From Gymnorhina tibicen (taxonomy: Eukaryota > Chordata > Aves > Passeriformes > Artamidae), in assembly GCA_013399875.1 (NCBI GenBank), contig VXAZ01007519.1, positions 257,025-321,024 on the forward strand: a stretch of 64,000 bases of DNA, written 5' to 3'. The stretch's first letter is position 1. The number at the start of each line of letters is the position of its first letter. The notes below the pieces were generated by a model, which saw only the letters and a program-made list of their open reading frames with translations, had not been told where the DNA came from and did not search any database. Shown piece after piece: positions 1-11,200 of the stretch. A program made the position numbers and the translations under genes.

Positions 1-1090
1 AAACTCTCCCAGGTAATAATGATGCTGCGCAGCAAGTATCACACAACATGTCCTTACTCTTATTATATTTCATACAATTTATTTTATCCATAATTCAGCA
101 GTACACAGAACAATCTGGAAATTTATTGTCGCTATAAACTGTTTTGCATATTGTGTCATCTGCTGGCTTTAATTCATTATTTAAATGACACTGTAATTAT
201 ACTACATTTCATATTCTATTTAACCAGAAAATATTCAATATGAATACAAAGTGAGAAAGCAAACTTCCCCCCAAATCTTGAAAAACACCTACTTATTTTC
301 AAATAACCAGCTCCAGCATTCAACAACAAAGCAGAAATACAATATTTAGGGTTCAGCAACTTAAGCTCATTTTTTTTTGCAAATAACTGCACAAAGATAT
401 TTTTGCTTAGCTATCATTAGGACTGTGAAATTAATATTAAAATAAGCTGGTTGTTTATTTAAATTTAGAACTAAATTTATAACCTGAATCCACAGATTCA
501 TGCTATTATGCTTGCTGAAAGAACAAATTAGTATTAAAATAAGAACAGAGGTTATGTTGAGATGTGTGTTAGGGGATGACAACATACATTACATGTAGTA
601 TATTAAATAATGCCAAATCCAAAATGATTTTGTAAGACCAGCATCATCTACATATTTATTCATGTACAATTGTACACCCACAGAAAAACACTGTTATAAG
701 CAAGTGATACACTTCACTACTAGTCGAGGTGTTTGCAGTTCCATGCAGTCCTACATCCTAACAGGTTTCCAATATACAATTCTGAATTCTCAAAGCCTGC
801 ATAATGCTGTATTTGCACATACAGTAGATAAGTATAATACTTGCAGAATATATCAATACTGAAGTCTTTTAGACATGGTTATTCCCACAGAAATCTTTGT
901 TCTCTAAACTGCAGAATATTAGGTAAGACTGCCATTTATACCGGAGTGCTCTAGTACACCACTGACTTTTAAATCCAAATACACAATAAGGGAAAATGCT
1001 GGCACATTAGTATTTTACTGGCCCACAAAACAAAGATTCACCCTTCCAAGCCTCCCATCCATGTATTCCATATCAGAAAAGCACACTTAC
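1..1090. other. AT-rich non-coding flank
   Basis: I see no gene here. The sequence is AT-rich with many short A and T runs. The open frames present (for example 367-585 minus and 662-862 plus) are low-complexity and match no family I know. If the candidate exon at 1091-1125 is real, this stretch would be the intron downstream of it. Confidence 0.5.
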
Positions 1091-1125
1091 TCCAGACTGT
1101 CTGCATTCCCATTTACGGAGATGCT
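1091..1125 (-). other. Candidate 35-nt internal exon, gene unknown
   Basis: On the minus strand a pyrimidine-containing acceptor (CTCCCTTTATTGCAG) ends at 1126. It is followed by 35 nt and then a donor GTAAGTGTGC at 1090-1081. The donor matches consensus at all six intron positions, although the last exon base is A rather than G. Two of the three frames are open. One reads SISVNGNADSLE (the last codon finishes in the intron-side partner or reads through), and another reads HLRKWECRQSG. I recognise neither as a known protein. The exon lies about 1.9 kb downstream (in minus-strand sense) of the CpG island at 2980-5215, which fits an early coding or 5' UTR exon of a gene starting in that island. 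Chance pairing of splice signals is the main alternative. Confidence 0.4.
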
Positions 1126-2975
1126 CTGCAATAAAGGGAGCGAACAGAAATCCAAGGGTTAACAGAAGAAACAAAACAAAACCCTAAACCAAACCAACAA
1201 ACCCCACCACCAAAATGCCCAGCCATGCTGCAGTCCTTGCAAGAAAAGGAAAATGTTCAGCAGACAACAGCCTAACAAAAAGCAAACAGAGAATTTAGTG
1301 CCGCTATTGCCTGGATACCAGTTTGGGATTTAGGCAGCCTTGGATTACAAGGACTATTCCCTTGAAAATCCAGCCCACAGTTCCTGCACTGTTTTCTACC
1401 AATACCACATCCAAACTGTGACTAAACACCTCATTATGCTTCTCTGGCACTGTCTGAAGCACACATATTGTACAATTTTCTGGGGCACCTAAAAGCAGAG
1501 GGAAAAAAGCGGCTGGTTTTTACCAATTGGTAATGAAATGATGAATAAGTTCCCTGCAAAAGCTTGCAGGATCAGTAAATCTCCTCTCTCCCCCCCCAGC
1601 CCCTTTTGTCCTGTGTAGGCAACAGGTGACAAAATACAGCCCCAATCTTCAGCTTTAAAAATAAGAAAATGTATGTAGATTAAGAGACATCTGCACTGTA
1701 ATATAGCCTTTTTTAATAAATTAAAAATTAATGAAGAGACTTAGCCGGGCCTCTACATTGGCTTCAGGAAGTAAATGCCTTTCTTAGTATTTATTTGTAG
1801 AGGTTTCATTTAAAGAAAATACAGTCCTTAGAGTTACAAACAATAACTAGTGACTTGAGGTAACAATTGGGTATTGACAGATCTTAAAAGAGAAAATCCA
1901 AACTGTATTTGCAAAGGAACTGCATGCCTCAAATATTTCACTACAGCCTCTTTTTCCTATAACTTGCTAATTGATCTTAAATACGTAGATGAATTATGAG
2001 CCAATAACCTCCAATTTTCTTAGCTCTTACTCCAGACAAACATTATATTCTGATTTATGAACATCTGAAATATTTAATTTGCTGTTCATGGCATTTAAAT
2101 AGTTAATCTAATTTATGGGAAGTGAGGATTCCACATTAAAGACTCCTTCTACTTTCTCCTTTAAGCTTCACCACTTCAAAAGCCTTTTCCCCATCCCTTC
2201 TTATTTAGAAATAGTCTCCCTTTGTGCACCGGACATACTACGGTAGTTCAAGAGGCCGCGGCAGTTACATGGTTCCTTTGCCAGTCCCCATATTGCTCAT
2301 TATATAATTTTACTCCCATATATACACATGCAGCTGGTAAAGGGATGACTTTGCTGCATTCAGCTACATCTACACTTCCAGAGCGAGCCTTGAAATAAAA
2401 AATCACAGCGTTACAAAAATGATCAGCTCCCATCACTGTACACTTCCCGAGCCTCTGATTGCTCAACCTACGTTTGCAAAGCTGTGATGTAGCAGTACAC
2501 CTGTGTCTCTTTTAGCAAAATATCCACAATAGGCTAAAAACGTTTCAGTTCTGTTAATACCCACTTCTCAGCCCGCAATTAAATACAACCTTTCTCTAAA
2601 GACAGGATTCCCTAAAATACTTTACACGCTTACAAACAGTTTCCTATTTCGGAAAGCTTTGCAATTTCCTCCCTTTGCAAAAATTCAGCTGTGCAGCAAC
2701 CAGCGAAGAGCTCCGGGTACAGCAGATGGTTAAAATTCTGCATCATTTTTAAGAGCCTAAGAGAAAGCACTGCCTTTTTTCGGGGGAGGGCGGGGGTGGA
2801 GGAGAGGAGAGAAAAAAGCTGAGAACAGCAATTTGCAGCCCCCCCTTTTTTTTTTTCCTTGACAGCAGCAAGCTCCGCCTCAGTCTGGCCCTTCCTCCAA
2901 CCTCTGCTAACCTAAAAACCAGCGCCAGCCTGGCAGCGGGCCAGCGATTCAAAAGTAAACATTATCCTCCTGCCA
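1126..2975. other. Non-coding sequence between candidate exon and CpG island
   Basis: No coding exon can be supported. The stretch is mostly AT-rich. The part at about 2225-2480 differs from its surroundings: it holds several CpGs, lacks simple repeats, and is open on the minus strand for 72 codons without a recognisable product. It could be a conserved regulatory element beside the promoter. Approaching 2760 the sequence becomes purine- and pyrimidine-run rich as it enters the CpG island. Confidence 0.4.
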
Positions 2976-3625
2976 TTTTTCAGTGCTGTTTATCATATCC
3001 TGATCCCCTTTTTTTTTATCCCACTCCCCCCGCCGCCCCCCCCTTCGCCATTGCTGAAATCCCCGTCTCTGCCCCCAGTTTGTTTCGCTCCGCGGCGACA
3101 TCCAGCCCTGTGAGTCCCGCTCCGATGCGCCGCGGCAAACCTGCAGGACGCGGACCGAGCGAGGGATGCGGCCGTGCCCAGGGCCGCGGGCGGTCCCGCA
3201 GCGGAGGCCGCGCCAGGCGCACCTTTCCGCGCGGCTGTCCCGTGGGATGGGGCGGGACGGCCGCTCATCACCCGCTCCCCGCACAATGCACTCGCCTCTC
3301 CCAGCGCTGCAGCTGCCGGCACAAACGCGGCTTTTGCCTCCGCGGCTTTCCCATTTTCTTACTTAATTGTGAGGGGAGTGCTTAAAGACCAGAGCCGTCC
3401 ATGAGCGGCCGTGAGGGCGCCGTATAGCGCTGCACCTGACTCTTTGTTATCCCTCACCGCTCATCCCCATTCTCGGTCCCTTCCGCTCCGCGCTTCCTCC
3501 TCCCACCTTGGGCTGCTCATCGTTTATCAAGGCTCTGTAAAAAAACCAACCCGACTAATTGAAGTAGCTGCCCGTTAGTGGTTTTTACCTAGTCGTGCAC
3601 TGCATGGAGTGGATAGCGGGCATAC

Positions 3626-3692
3626 CGGCAGGAGGAGGAAAGGAGATTTAAAAAANGGAGAGCGGCAGGAGGAGGAAAGGAGATTTAAAAAA
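3626..3692 (+). repeat. 30-bp direct duplication flanking an N
   Basis: The 30 bases at 3626-3655 (beginning CGGCAGGAGGAGGAAAGG and ending in an A run) recur exactly at 3663-3692, 37 bases later. A single undetermined base lies between them at 3656. The second copy runs on into a longer A run and a G run. An exact repeat around an unresolved base beside homopolymers is typical of a misjoined read or contig end, so this may be an assembly artefact rather than a biological tandem repeat. Confidence 0.8.
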
Positions 3693-3937
3693 AAAAAAAA
3701 AAGGGGGGGGAGTGGGTGGGTGGAGTAAAAATAAATAAAAAATAAATACATAAGGAGAGCGGGATAGTGCCGCTGGAGCCCCCCGAGCCGCCCCTCCGGG
3801 TGGGGAGGAGCGGGAGCGGGGCCGGGCGAACACGGCCATGTTGTGCGCGGGGTCAGCGCGGGGCACTGCGCTGTGCGGCGGAGCGGTGCATCTGCGGGCT
3901 AGTTGTGTTATTCCTCTGTTAAATCTTTCCCCCCGCT

Positions 3938-3938
<1 letters not shown>

Positions 3939-3969
<31 letters not shown>
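3939..3969 (+). repeat. 31-bp poly-C homopolymer
   Basis: An uninterrupted run of C lies directly upstream of the gap. Runs this long on one strand can form i-motif or, on the other strand, G-quadruplex structures. They also cause sequencing slippage, so the length given here should not be trusted. Confidence 0.85.
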
Positions 3970-3970
<1 letters not shown>

Positions 3971-3986
3971 CTGACGGTCCAGGGGG

Positions 3987-3996
3987 NNNNNNNNNN
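3987..3996. other. Assembly gap of 10 N
   Basis: Ten undetermined bases lie within the CpG island. The round number suggests a placeholder rather than a measured length. Any first exon lying here would be missing from the window. Confidence 0.95.
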
Positions 3997-4326
3997 ATTC
4001 CTGCCCGGCAGAGCTGGATCTGGGGCTTATTTGTATTATTTCCCGTTAAATCCACCCCCCCTTCTGCCAGAGAACGCCGGCTCGGGGGCTTTGCCCTCAC
4101 CCCCTGCTTTCCCCTCTCCGGGCACAGCGCAGGGGCACAACGCAGCGCGACTCAGCCACAAGGTCATGTGCCATCGGCCCAACGAACAAAAGCCCTTCCC
4201 TCGTTATTTATTTATGGATTTGGGGCGTGTTCCCGGTGAGGAGGAGCCTTTGTGTGTGCAGGTTTCACACCCACCGGGGCGCAGCGGCCGCGACTCGTCC
4301 AGAGGCGCCGCGGGACAGCCCGCGGG

Positions 4327-4390
4327 CTCATTAATAATTGCTCGCCATCTCCATATTGAAATTGCGGAACAGCGCATGATTAATTAAGGA
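4327..4390. promoter_or_regulatory. AT-rich block inside CpG island, candidate conserved regulatory element
   Basis: Between GC-rich flanks there is a sharp AT-rich block holding TTAATAATTG near the start, CCATATTGAA in the middle and TTAATTAA at 4380-4387. TAAT cores are homeodomain-type sites. AT-rich islands of complex, non-repetitive sequence inside CpG islands are common in deeply conserved developmental promoters. The function is inferred; conservation cannot be checked here. Confidence 0.4.
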
Positions 4391-4479
4391 GGGAAAAAAG
4401 AAAGGGAAGAGTGAGGGAGGCCCGCGCGGGCCCGGCCGCGTTAACCCCTTCGCGCCCGCCGCCCGGGAACTCGCCGGGA

Positions 4480-4612
4480 ATATTAATTAATTCTGCTGTT
4501 TGCGTGTCGTTAGGCGACCACGTGAGGCCTCTGGCACAGGCTCTCCAGAGCCGCCGACTAATGAACAGAATTTTCTGCAATTCGCTCATCATCAGCTTTT
4601 CATTTGGAAAAA
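4480..4612. promoter_or_regulatory. Second AT-rich/E-box block, candidate conserved regulatory element
   Basis: The block opens with TATTAATTAATTCTG at 4481-4495, giving overlapping TAAT homeodomain cores. It then has a CACGTG E-box at 4519-4524 and a complex stretch to about 4612 without simple repeats. The layout suggests a bound regulatory element at the island edge. No factor assignment is possible beyond motif classes. Confidence 0.4.
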
Positions 4613-4904
4613 AAAACCCACAAAAAACAATTTGTAAATCTTACTGTGATTGTAAATTAAAGTATTCTCATGCAGTGAGGTTAAAAGAGTATTTACAAGG
4701 TTATTTATATAAAGAGGTATTACAATTAAAAACCTGGAAAATGTGTAATTTAAACTCATCCGAGTGCTCCAAATCATGAAAATATTTCCCATTGCAGTGC
4801 TGCGATTAACTCGCACGCGGAATTGCAGATCCTCAGACAGAAATGGGAGTAATAAATACGCTCTATACAGTAATCAAAATATTTAACAACCATTTTTCAG
4901 AGCG
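4613..4904. other. AT-rich spacer between two CpG-rich parts
   Basis: A 290-bp AT-rich stretch separates the main island from the smaller one. No exon or repeat is recognised. It may be part of the same regulatory complex. Confidence 0.4.
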
Positions 4905-5215
4905 CTCCAACTTCACACGGTTGTGCCTCCCCTGAGGACTCGGTCACTCGGCTCCCTCTGTCACAGGGCCGGGTTTGTCTCGGGCAGAGCCGGGATGTCT
5001 GAGCGCTCCCGGAGGCGCTCGCTGGGAAGTGAAGCTGCGAAGCGCTCGCACGGCCCCCGCCGCTCGGCGGGGACGCGCCTGGGACCGAGGGGGCCCTGGC
5101 TCGGGGCACTCGCGCGGCGGGGCCGAGCGTGGCGCGGGCGCGCTCACGCACGCGGAGACCGGGGGCGCGCACAAAGACACGCACNTTCCCTTCCCCACCG
5201 TTCGCTGCCCCAGCT
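4905..5215. promoter_or_regulatory. Second, smaller CpG island
   Basis: CpG density is high from about 4905 to 5215, with many GCG and CGC words, and falls sharply after 5220. It has one unresolved base at 5185. Frames on both strands are open here because of composition. Two nearby islands could be two promoters, for example a divergent or antisense transcript, or one island split by the AT-rich spacer. Confidence 0.6.
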
Positions 5216-8200
5216 CGCCTTCTTAACCCTGCTCCTTTTGCATTCCTTCCCTTGTTCTACATCCAGCTACTCCAGAATTTCACCTGTGACTCTTTGGCCA
5301 TTTATTCCCATTTACTCTTTAATTCCCTTGGTTATTACTTAGCATCAGTTACAGTTTTTTCTGCAGACGGGCCCTTTATTTGGCCAGGGGATGTGTGGAA
5401 TAGATGGACTGTGCACTAAACTAAAGCACCTTCTTTTGTTAAGCCAAGCACACATTCATTTGACTTATTAAACCCCCTTTTTTTGTAGAGTATGAATTCT
5501 GGCTGTCACCTGACGGGTGGCTCCAGCAAGCAGAATTTATCCAGGCACAAATCAGGCCAGGTATGCTCCATCTCCTCAGCATGCTCAGTCTGCAGCTTGG
5601 TACCAAATTCATCCTGAGCAGCTGTAGTCCCACTGGCGCTATTCAGCACATCCATCGACGTTCTGCCCAACGACAGAAAGGACAGGCTACAAACTGACAC
5701 AAATTCCTGTATAGAGCCCCACTTTCATGACCTGCTAGATAATAATAATTTGTATTAGCAATTTTCCCCATCTGCATGTTCACAGATGCGTGTTCGTCAG
5801 CGTCCTCCCGTCTCCTCTACAGCATTTGGTGACTTGGAAAGAGCTGAAACACCAGTGGGCTGATCAGGCATGACAAAGTTTTGTGGTTTTCTTCCTACTG
5901 CTGACATTCTATAAAAGTTTTTACTGGCTGTGATCTGTTTATCCTTGTAATAGGTGAAGCCACACTGGGCAACTCAATGAAGTCATGCTGTGACTACCAG
6001 TGTCAGGAACATTTTCATCCCTTCACAAATCAGAATAAAGCATACTCTGCCGTGCAATATGAAGAGCAACCTGTTACACCTGAAGGTTTTGAGTTGACAT
6101 CCAACAAACGAGCAAAGTGCAGACCGAGCAAGCCACAGCCCATAAAGACTTAAAAGGCAGGCCCCAGTTATTTAGATATGTTTGGCTTCAGAGGTTAGAG
6201 AATTCTTTGGAGGATATAATCCTTTAGCTATAAAAATACTAATAAATACTCAAGTGAAAATGAGTAAAAACCTTATTCCTTCTTACGAAGTTTGCTCAGT
6301 GTTGTCACAAGAGCAAATACCAAATAATTTGTACAAACGAAAACTGCATATACCAAAATGTTCTTAATTTTCAGTGTCCTTTACTGCTTTTCTCTCATTT
6401 AAAGCAGCAAGGCATTGTCAGAACTAATACAATAAACAGCCAAACTCAGGGATGAAACACAGCAGTAAGACTTTAATTTCTCATTTATAAAATAAATTTT
6501 AGAACATGTAAAAACATGCTTTTAAAATAATTAAAGGTATACTGAGGGTATTCAAGATAGAAAAGTAACAATTTTAGTATATATTTTCTCTTTTTTTATC
6601 TACATGTTCAATTACAAACTTTCCAGTATTATGAAGCTTATGGGAATTGGCTAGTGATTCCAAACTCCACATGCTGGTTTGAAATTCTCTCTCTCTGATT
6701 TGTAGCTCAAAGGGTATGAGGAAGCTGGATGGTTGTATATTATTAAATTCTAATGGAAAGAATACTCCCTTAAAATTCTTCTCTGCTTTATTAAATGATC
6801 CAAAAAACGAGAGGTGGGGCTGGCATAACTGCCAGGTGGAATGACTGCCAGACATCTCCTATTAGAAGACTACATTTTCAGTTGCCATAAAGAGTTTGCC
6901 AAACTTCAACTGTTTGGCTGAAAATGTCCCTCACCAGATGTGTGCTTCGGGGTTGACTTGTTTGAAAATCTTCAGCCAAACATCTTAGGCCTTTCTGAGA
7001 AGGAGCCTACCAAAGATTGTTTGGTCATGCTGCCAAATTACAGAAACCTCTTCTTTGAGCAGCTCCTGCTTGCCCATGTTTGGAGCAGGGGGTAGGACGG
7101 GAGTGGCCTGGTAAGGAGGTGGAGTTCGCTGCTTCACTCCAGCCAGGCTGCCAACGTGGGAAAGCCTCAGCTTGTGTATGCTGGCCAGGGGCTTGCTGAG
7201 GTTTGACAGAGAAAATCTCAAAGCCCTCACTTTCACAAACCATGCTGCTGGTGAGATGGAGACAAACCTCCCTGCCCGACACCAGAACTCTGGGATGGTA
7301 GAACTGTCCGCCTGGGCGCCACAAAACCACCGTCCTCAGCTCTTAATGTCTCTCCTGTGGCATCCAGATGCCTAGTGCAAGTTGCTTGATTTCAGTATGG
7401 AAGAAAACTATGAAACCAGAATACAAGGAAAAGAAGGGAGAAGGGAATCAGTAAAGTGACGGAGACTGGGGGAGCAAGGGAGGCAGGCTAGGTGCAGAAG
7501 GTGGGAATAGACTCTGGAACAGGGAAGCTAAAACTATTCATGCAAAAAGAAACAGGGCTTCTTGGCTGGGGAAGCAAATGGGAGCAGGTAGAAAATAGAC
7601 AGTGCTGACAAGCCAGGGCATTGTCAAGGGAAAAGAGGGAATCACCAACATCTGTGTTGTTTATGGAGATGCTTGAAATAGAGAATTATCTTCCTATTAC
7701 CATCAGATGGCTCAAGTAGCACGGTGGGATGGTTGAGAATACTCCACTCCTCCTGATGACTCATTTGGATCTTAGTAGACTGCTACAGGATAAAATCTCT
7801 GTTCATACAATTTGCTATTAACCCCCTTCCCTAACTTGCAAAAAACAACTTGCTCAAGCATGTGCACTGACACACGGACACATGCATACCTGCGTCAAAA
7901 CTATATTGAAACAAGGGTTAATCTTGTTCAAACAGGATTAAAGTCTATAGAATCAAGTAGAGAAAAACAGGAATAAAATCTGCTGTGCAGCAAGCAGCAT
8001 TTCTTGTATACAGCCCTTGTTTGAATGGTACAATTCTCACTCGTGGGCCTTCCATCTTTCCTGCTGGGGCCCAGCTTCAGGAACTGGAGGAAACAAAACA
8101 ATGCCAATATTGGCGGCTACCCTATTTTGTATTCTCCTCACTAACAAGGTGCAGTTCCACGTCTTACTTACTGGATGCTTCTCAAACTACCCATCGGAGC

Positions 8201-11200
8201 CTGAATTACAAGGTTTTCCTGTGGCACTATTTATCACTGTGGTCCTTGGGTGCTTCTCAGAGATCCTCTAATTCATATTCATGGAAATCGCATGAGCTGA
8301 AGGAGAGACTACCCACATTTTGAGGGTAAGATTTTGGCACAAGCACCACCTCCATCCTGGGAGCCCAAGCTCCTGGTAAAGCACTGCAGATACTGGCACT
8401 GTGTGCTGGAAGCACCCTTCCCTCAGATCCCACCGGCAGTGGCAAACCCTTGCCAGAGTTCACAACCAAGGAGCATATGAGGAACCAACATTAACTGACT
8501 TATAATTTGAGTGTGTTAAAAACAAAAAGTAGAATACCTGCCCTCGTGGATTTCTGCCAAATACACACCCTTTGTTCTATACAAGGCACAGTTCTAAAGC
8601 AAGCTCTACCAGGCACTAGGAGGTTAGGGGGCATTTCCCACTATCCCAGGTTAATAAAACTGGTTTTCTCAGCGTTATAGTGCTGGAACATAATATAAAA
8701 TAAAATCAGTTTTAAAAACTATTTTCTATCCTTTAATATCTTTGTTTGAAGTAAATATTAAGATTGGGGAAGGTCTGATTCATAAATTTTGCACAGTTGG
8801 CAATTCCACTAATGCCTTGGGGGGTGTAATGGGCTGCTGAGCACTGCTGGTTTGTGTCCAAGCGAATACAGCGGGCACTAGCCAAGATCCCCAGCTCCTG
8901 TAACTGGTGACAGCTCAGGGTCCACATGGGCTCACTTGTGTGTGCTGAACTGTGGGAAGGACTAGCAAGTGACCATTGAAACTACCCGCCAGGCCAAAGT
9001 CAGGTTTCCTTTTCCTTTGGCACAAAAGGAAGACCGGGAGGCTGCAGGGAACGCACATTCCTTTCACATCGCCTGAGGCAGGAGGATCCAGGTCAGGCAG
9101 CAGAGAAGGCCACAGTGCACTTACTGGCTGTCTGAGTTTGTGGTTATTTTGGATTATTGTTCCAGTAACACTGTGTTCAGTTTCTTCTGAATTTTCATCC
9201 CTCTTGAATATTTTCAGTGTTTTGAATGTGCCTAGAGCTGAAAGTCATAACTCAAAGAAACCTGTAATAACACGAATGCTTATACTAACTTTTACAGGCA
9301 CCTTTCAGACACCTCTGGAAGCAAACCTCCGAGTGGGATAAATCCAGAAATCACAGGCAACATGCCTTGTGCAGCTAAATGCAAGAGTATTTAGAAAGAA
9401 AATAGTTTTCCAACATGAATGGGTGCAGCAAGAACTCACTGCAAAGAGATTGAACCATAAATTCCTTTTTGCACAGTACAGGAGACCTTAAGCCCCAAAG
9501 GGCAGCTGAGTCTTAGGCAGAATAAGCTTCTACACTGCAGCGTAATGATGCCAACAGCAACGACCTTGCACTAAGAGTGGTCAGATGGCACCTTCCAGGA
9601 GGACACATGGTATGTTTTAGTGAAGAGCAAACAGTTGCCTGAATATGTGCTGGATACAAATTACTGAAACTCTGATGATATGGGCAAAATGTCACCAACA
9701 TCATTTCCGACACGAAGACCAGCATCTTCTCAATGGAATGGTGGTGGCCTTTTGGGGTGAAATGTTCTTGGCACACTGTTACAACCTGAAACCAGCCTCA
9801 CTCAGGGCAAGCTTGACCAAGGCTGAAGAAATGATTCCAAGAGAACAACAGTTAAAATAGTCCAAATAAAATTTGTAAAGGACTCGAGTATTATTTTCAA
9901 GGCATTCTTCTGATCTGCATAAAGGAAAATTCAAGTTCCTCCCTACAAAGTATTTTTTTCATTCTTGCTTCAGCTCAGGACTTCTATTTCACCAGAAATA
10001 TACTTATAAAAAACTGCTAAAATCACACTCTGGAATCCTAAATGACTTATGGGGAAGAAATGTCCTAAATCAACTGGAACTGTTAGCTAATGTGTGAGCA
10101 TTTTCAAAGAAAAAAAAACCAAACCAAAACCAAACAGAAGAACCTGAATGTGAAAGCAGCTCTTTCGTTTTCCTACAGAATGCAGGATTACTTCTGATAA
10201 AACTTGTAATTTATAAAAATCTGTTTCTTTGGAGAAGGTACAAATCACCCCCCTGTACTTTCACAATTAGAGAAAAACGAACCTGGTAAGTGATTTAATG
10301 ATGAAAAAGTAGGGAAACTAAGAGTTAAACTTCCTATGTTCACAACGGACACTGTTAATTTCAAAAGGTGAAAAGGCAAGTGAAAAAAAAAGGAGCTTAG
10401 GAGATGATAAAGTACTGGAGCTTCCTTCTCAGTGTTGTTCCCAATACTCAACTGCAGGTAATTCCCTTTATAAAAGTCATATTCTTCTTATTTAAACCTT
10501 GTAAGAGCAGTATTCACATCTCCCAGAACAAGACAGAACAAGACTCTTAGAAAGTAAGGCTGATACCCAAGTAGAAAAATAATGGAAGAAGTGGGACAAA
10601 CCCCCAGACATTCCTCTGTTCAGTGGATTAAAAAAGGGTTGATTAAAATCATCCACCCCAAATTTAAACCAACCTAGTCAGCTGTTATTTCCTAGCTTTG
10701 GTTTCTTTTTGTCACAACATGTTACTGAAATGTGGATTTTGGTTGATGAATTTACTTGTAGCACAGGACTGTGTGAGAAGCAATGTTTCTGCATTTTGTA
10801 GTACGTCATTAGTTTCCTCCCCATAAACCATGCAGGCTGTCACTCAAAAATGCCTTCTATGCGTTTTTTTAGTCTCAATCAATAAAATTTTGAAATGAGC
10901 TGGAGTAGTGAAATCAGGGTTAATTCAATCACATTTTTAAGGGTATCCTGACATTTGAAAAAGTGGCCAAGCACATTCTGCCTGCTTGTTTTGATACAGA
11001 TACATCTGTCAGGAATTCGTGCACAAGCTTGTATGGGACTCCCAGGATTGTGTGTGTTGTAAAATAAATCTGTATTGGTCTGCTCCCAATCTAAATACAC
11101 CTGTGACTAAAGCTCTCACATGCAGATAGAGATCTAGCAAATCAAAATATGTTTCCAGGAGCTGTAACTTATTGAATTTATATACAAAATCTAACAGTCG

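Larger units (their letters stand above)
3870..4065 (+). repeat. Diverged duplicate copies on both sides of the assembly gap
   Basis: Sequence at about 3870-3938 resembles sequence at about 3999-4060. Shared landmarks in order are a GCGGMGGAG-like stretch, ATCTGSGGGCT, a TTGTRTTATT stretch, GTTAAATC and then a C run. The copies differ by scattered substitutions and by C-run length (31 C against 7). The gap at 3987-3996 lies between them. This pattern fits two versions of one locus, one from error-prone reads, placed side by side. A genuine old tandem duplication is less likely. Confidence 0.6.
2980..4545. promoter_or_regulatory. Main CpG island, probable promoter region
   Basis: GC content and CpG frequency rise abruptly above the flanks, with dense CpG at 3060-3260, 3370-3440, 3770-3900 and 4260-4480. 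Non-methylated islands of this size in birds usually cover transcription starts, and islands with embedded AT-rich blocks are typical of developmental transcription factor genes. Open frames here run on both strands, are proline-, arginine- and alanine-rich, and look like composition artefacts rather than protein. No clear TATA box decides direction. A nuclear receptor half-site-like CAAGGTCA occurs near 4159-4166. The island is interrupted by an assembly gap and a single N. Confidence 0.7.

Noticed and set aside
3080..4239. Several 100-150 codon frames on both strands in the CpG island
   Set aside because: Rich in Pro, Ala, Arg and Gly on both strands, crossing the gap and homopolymers. CpG islands open frames by lacking AT-rich stops.
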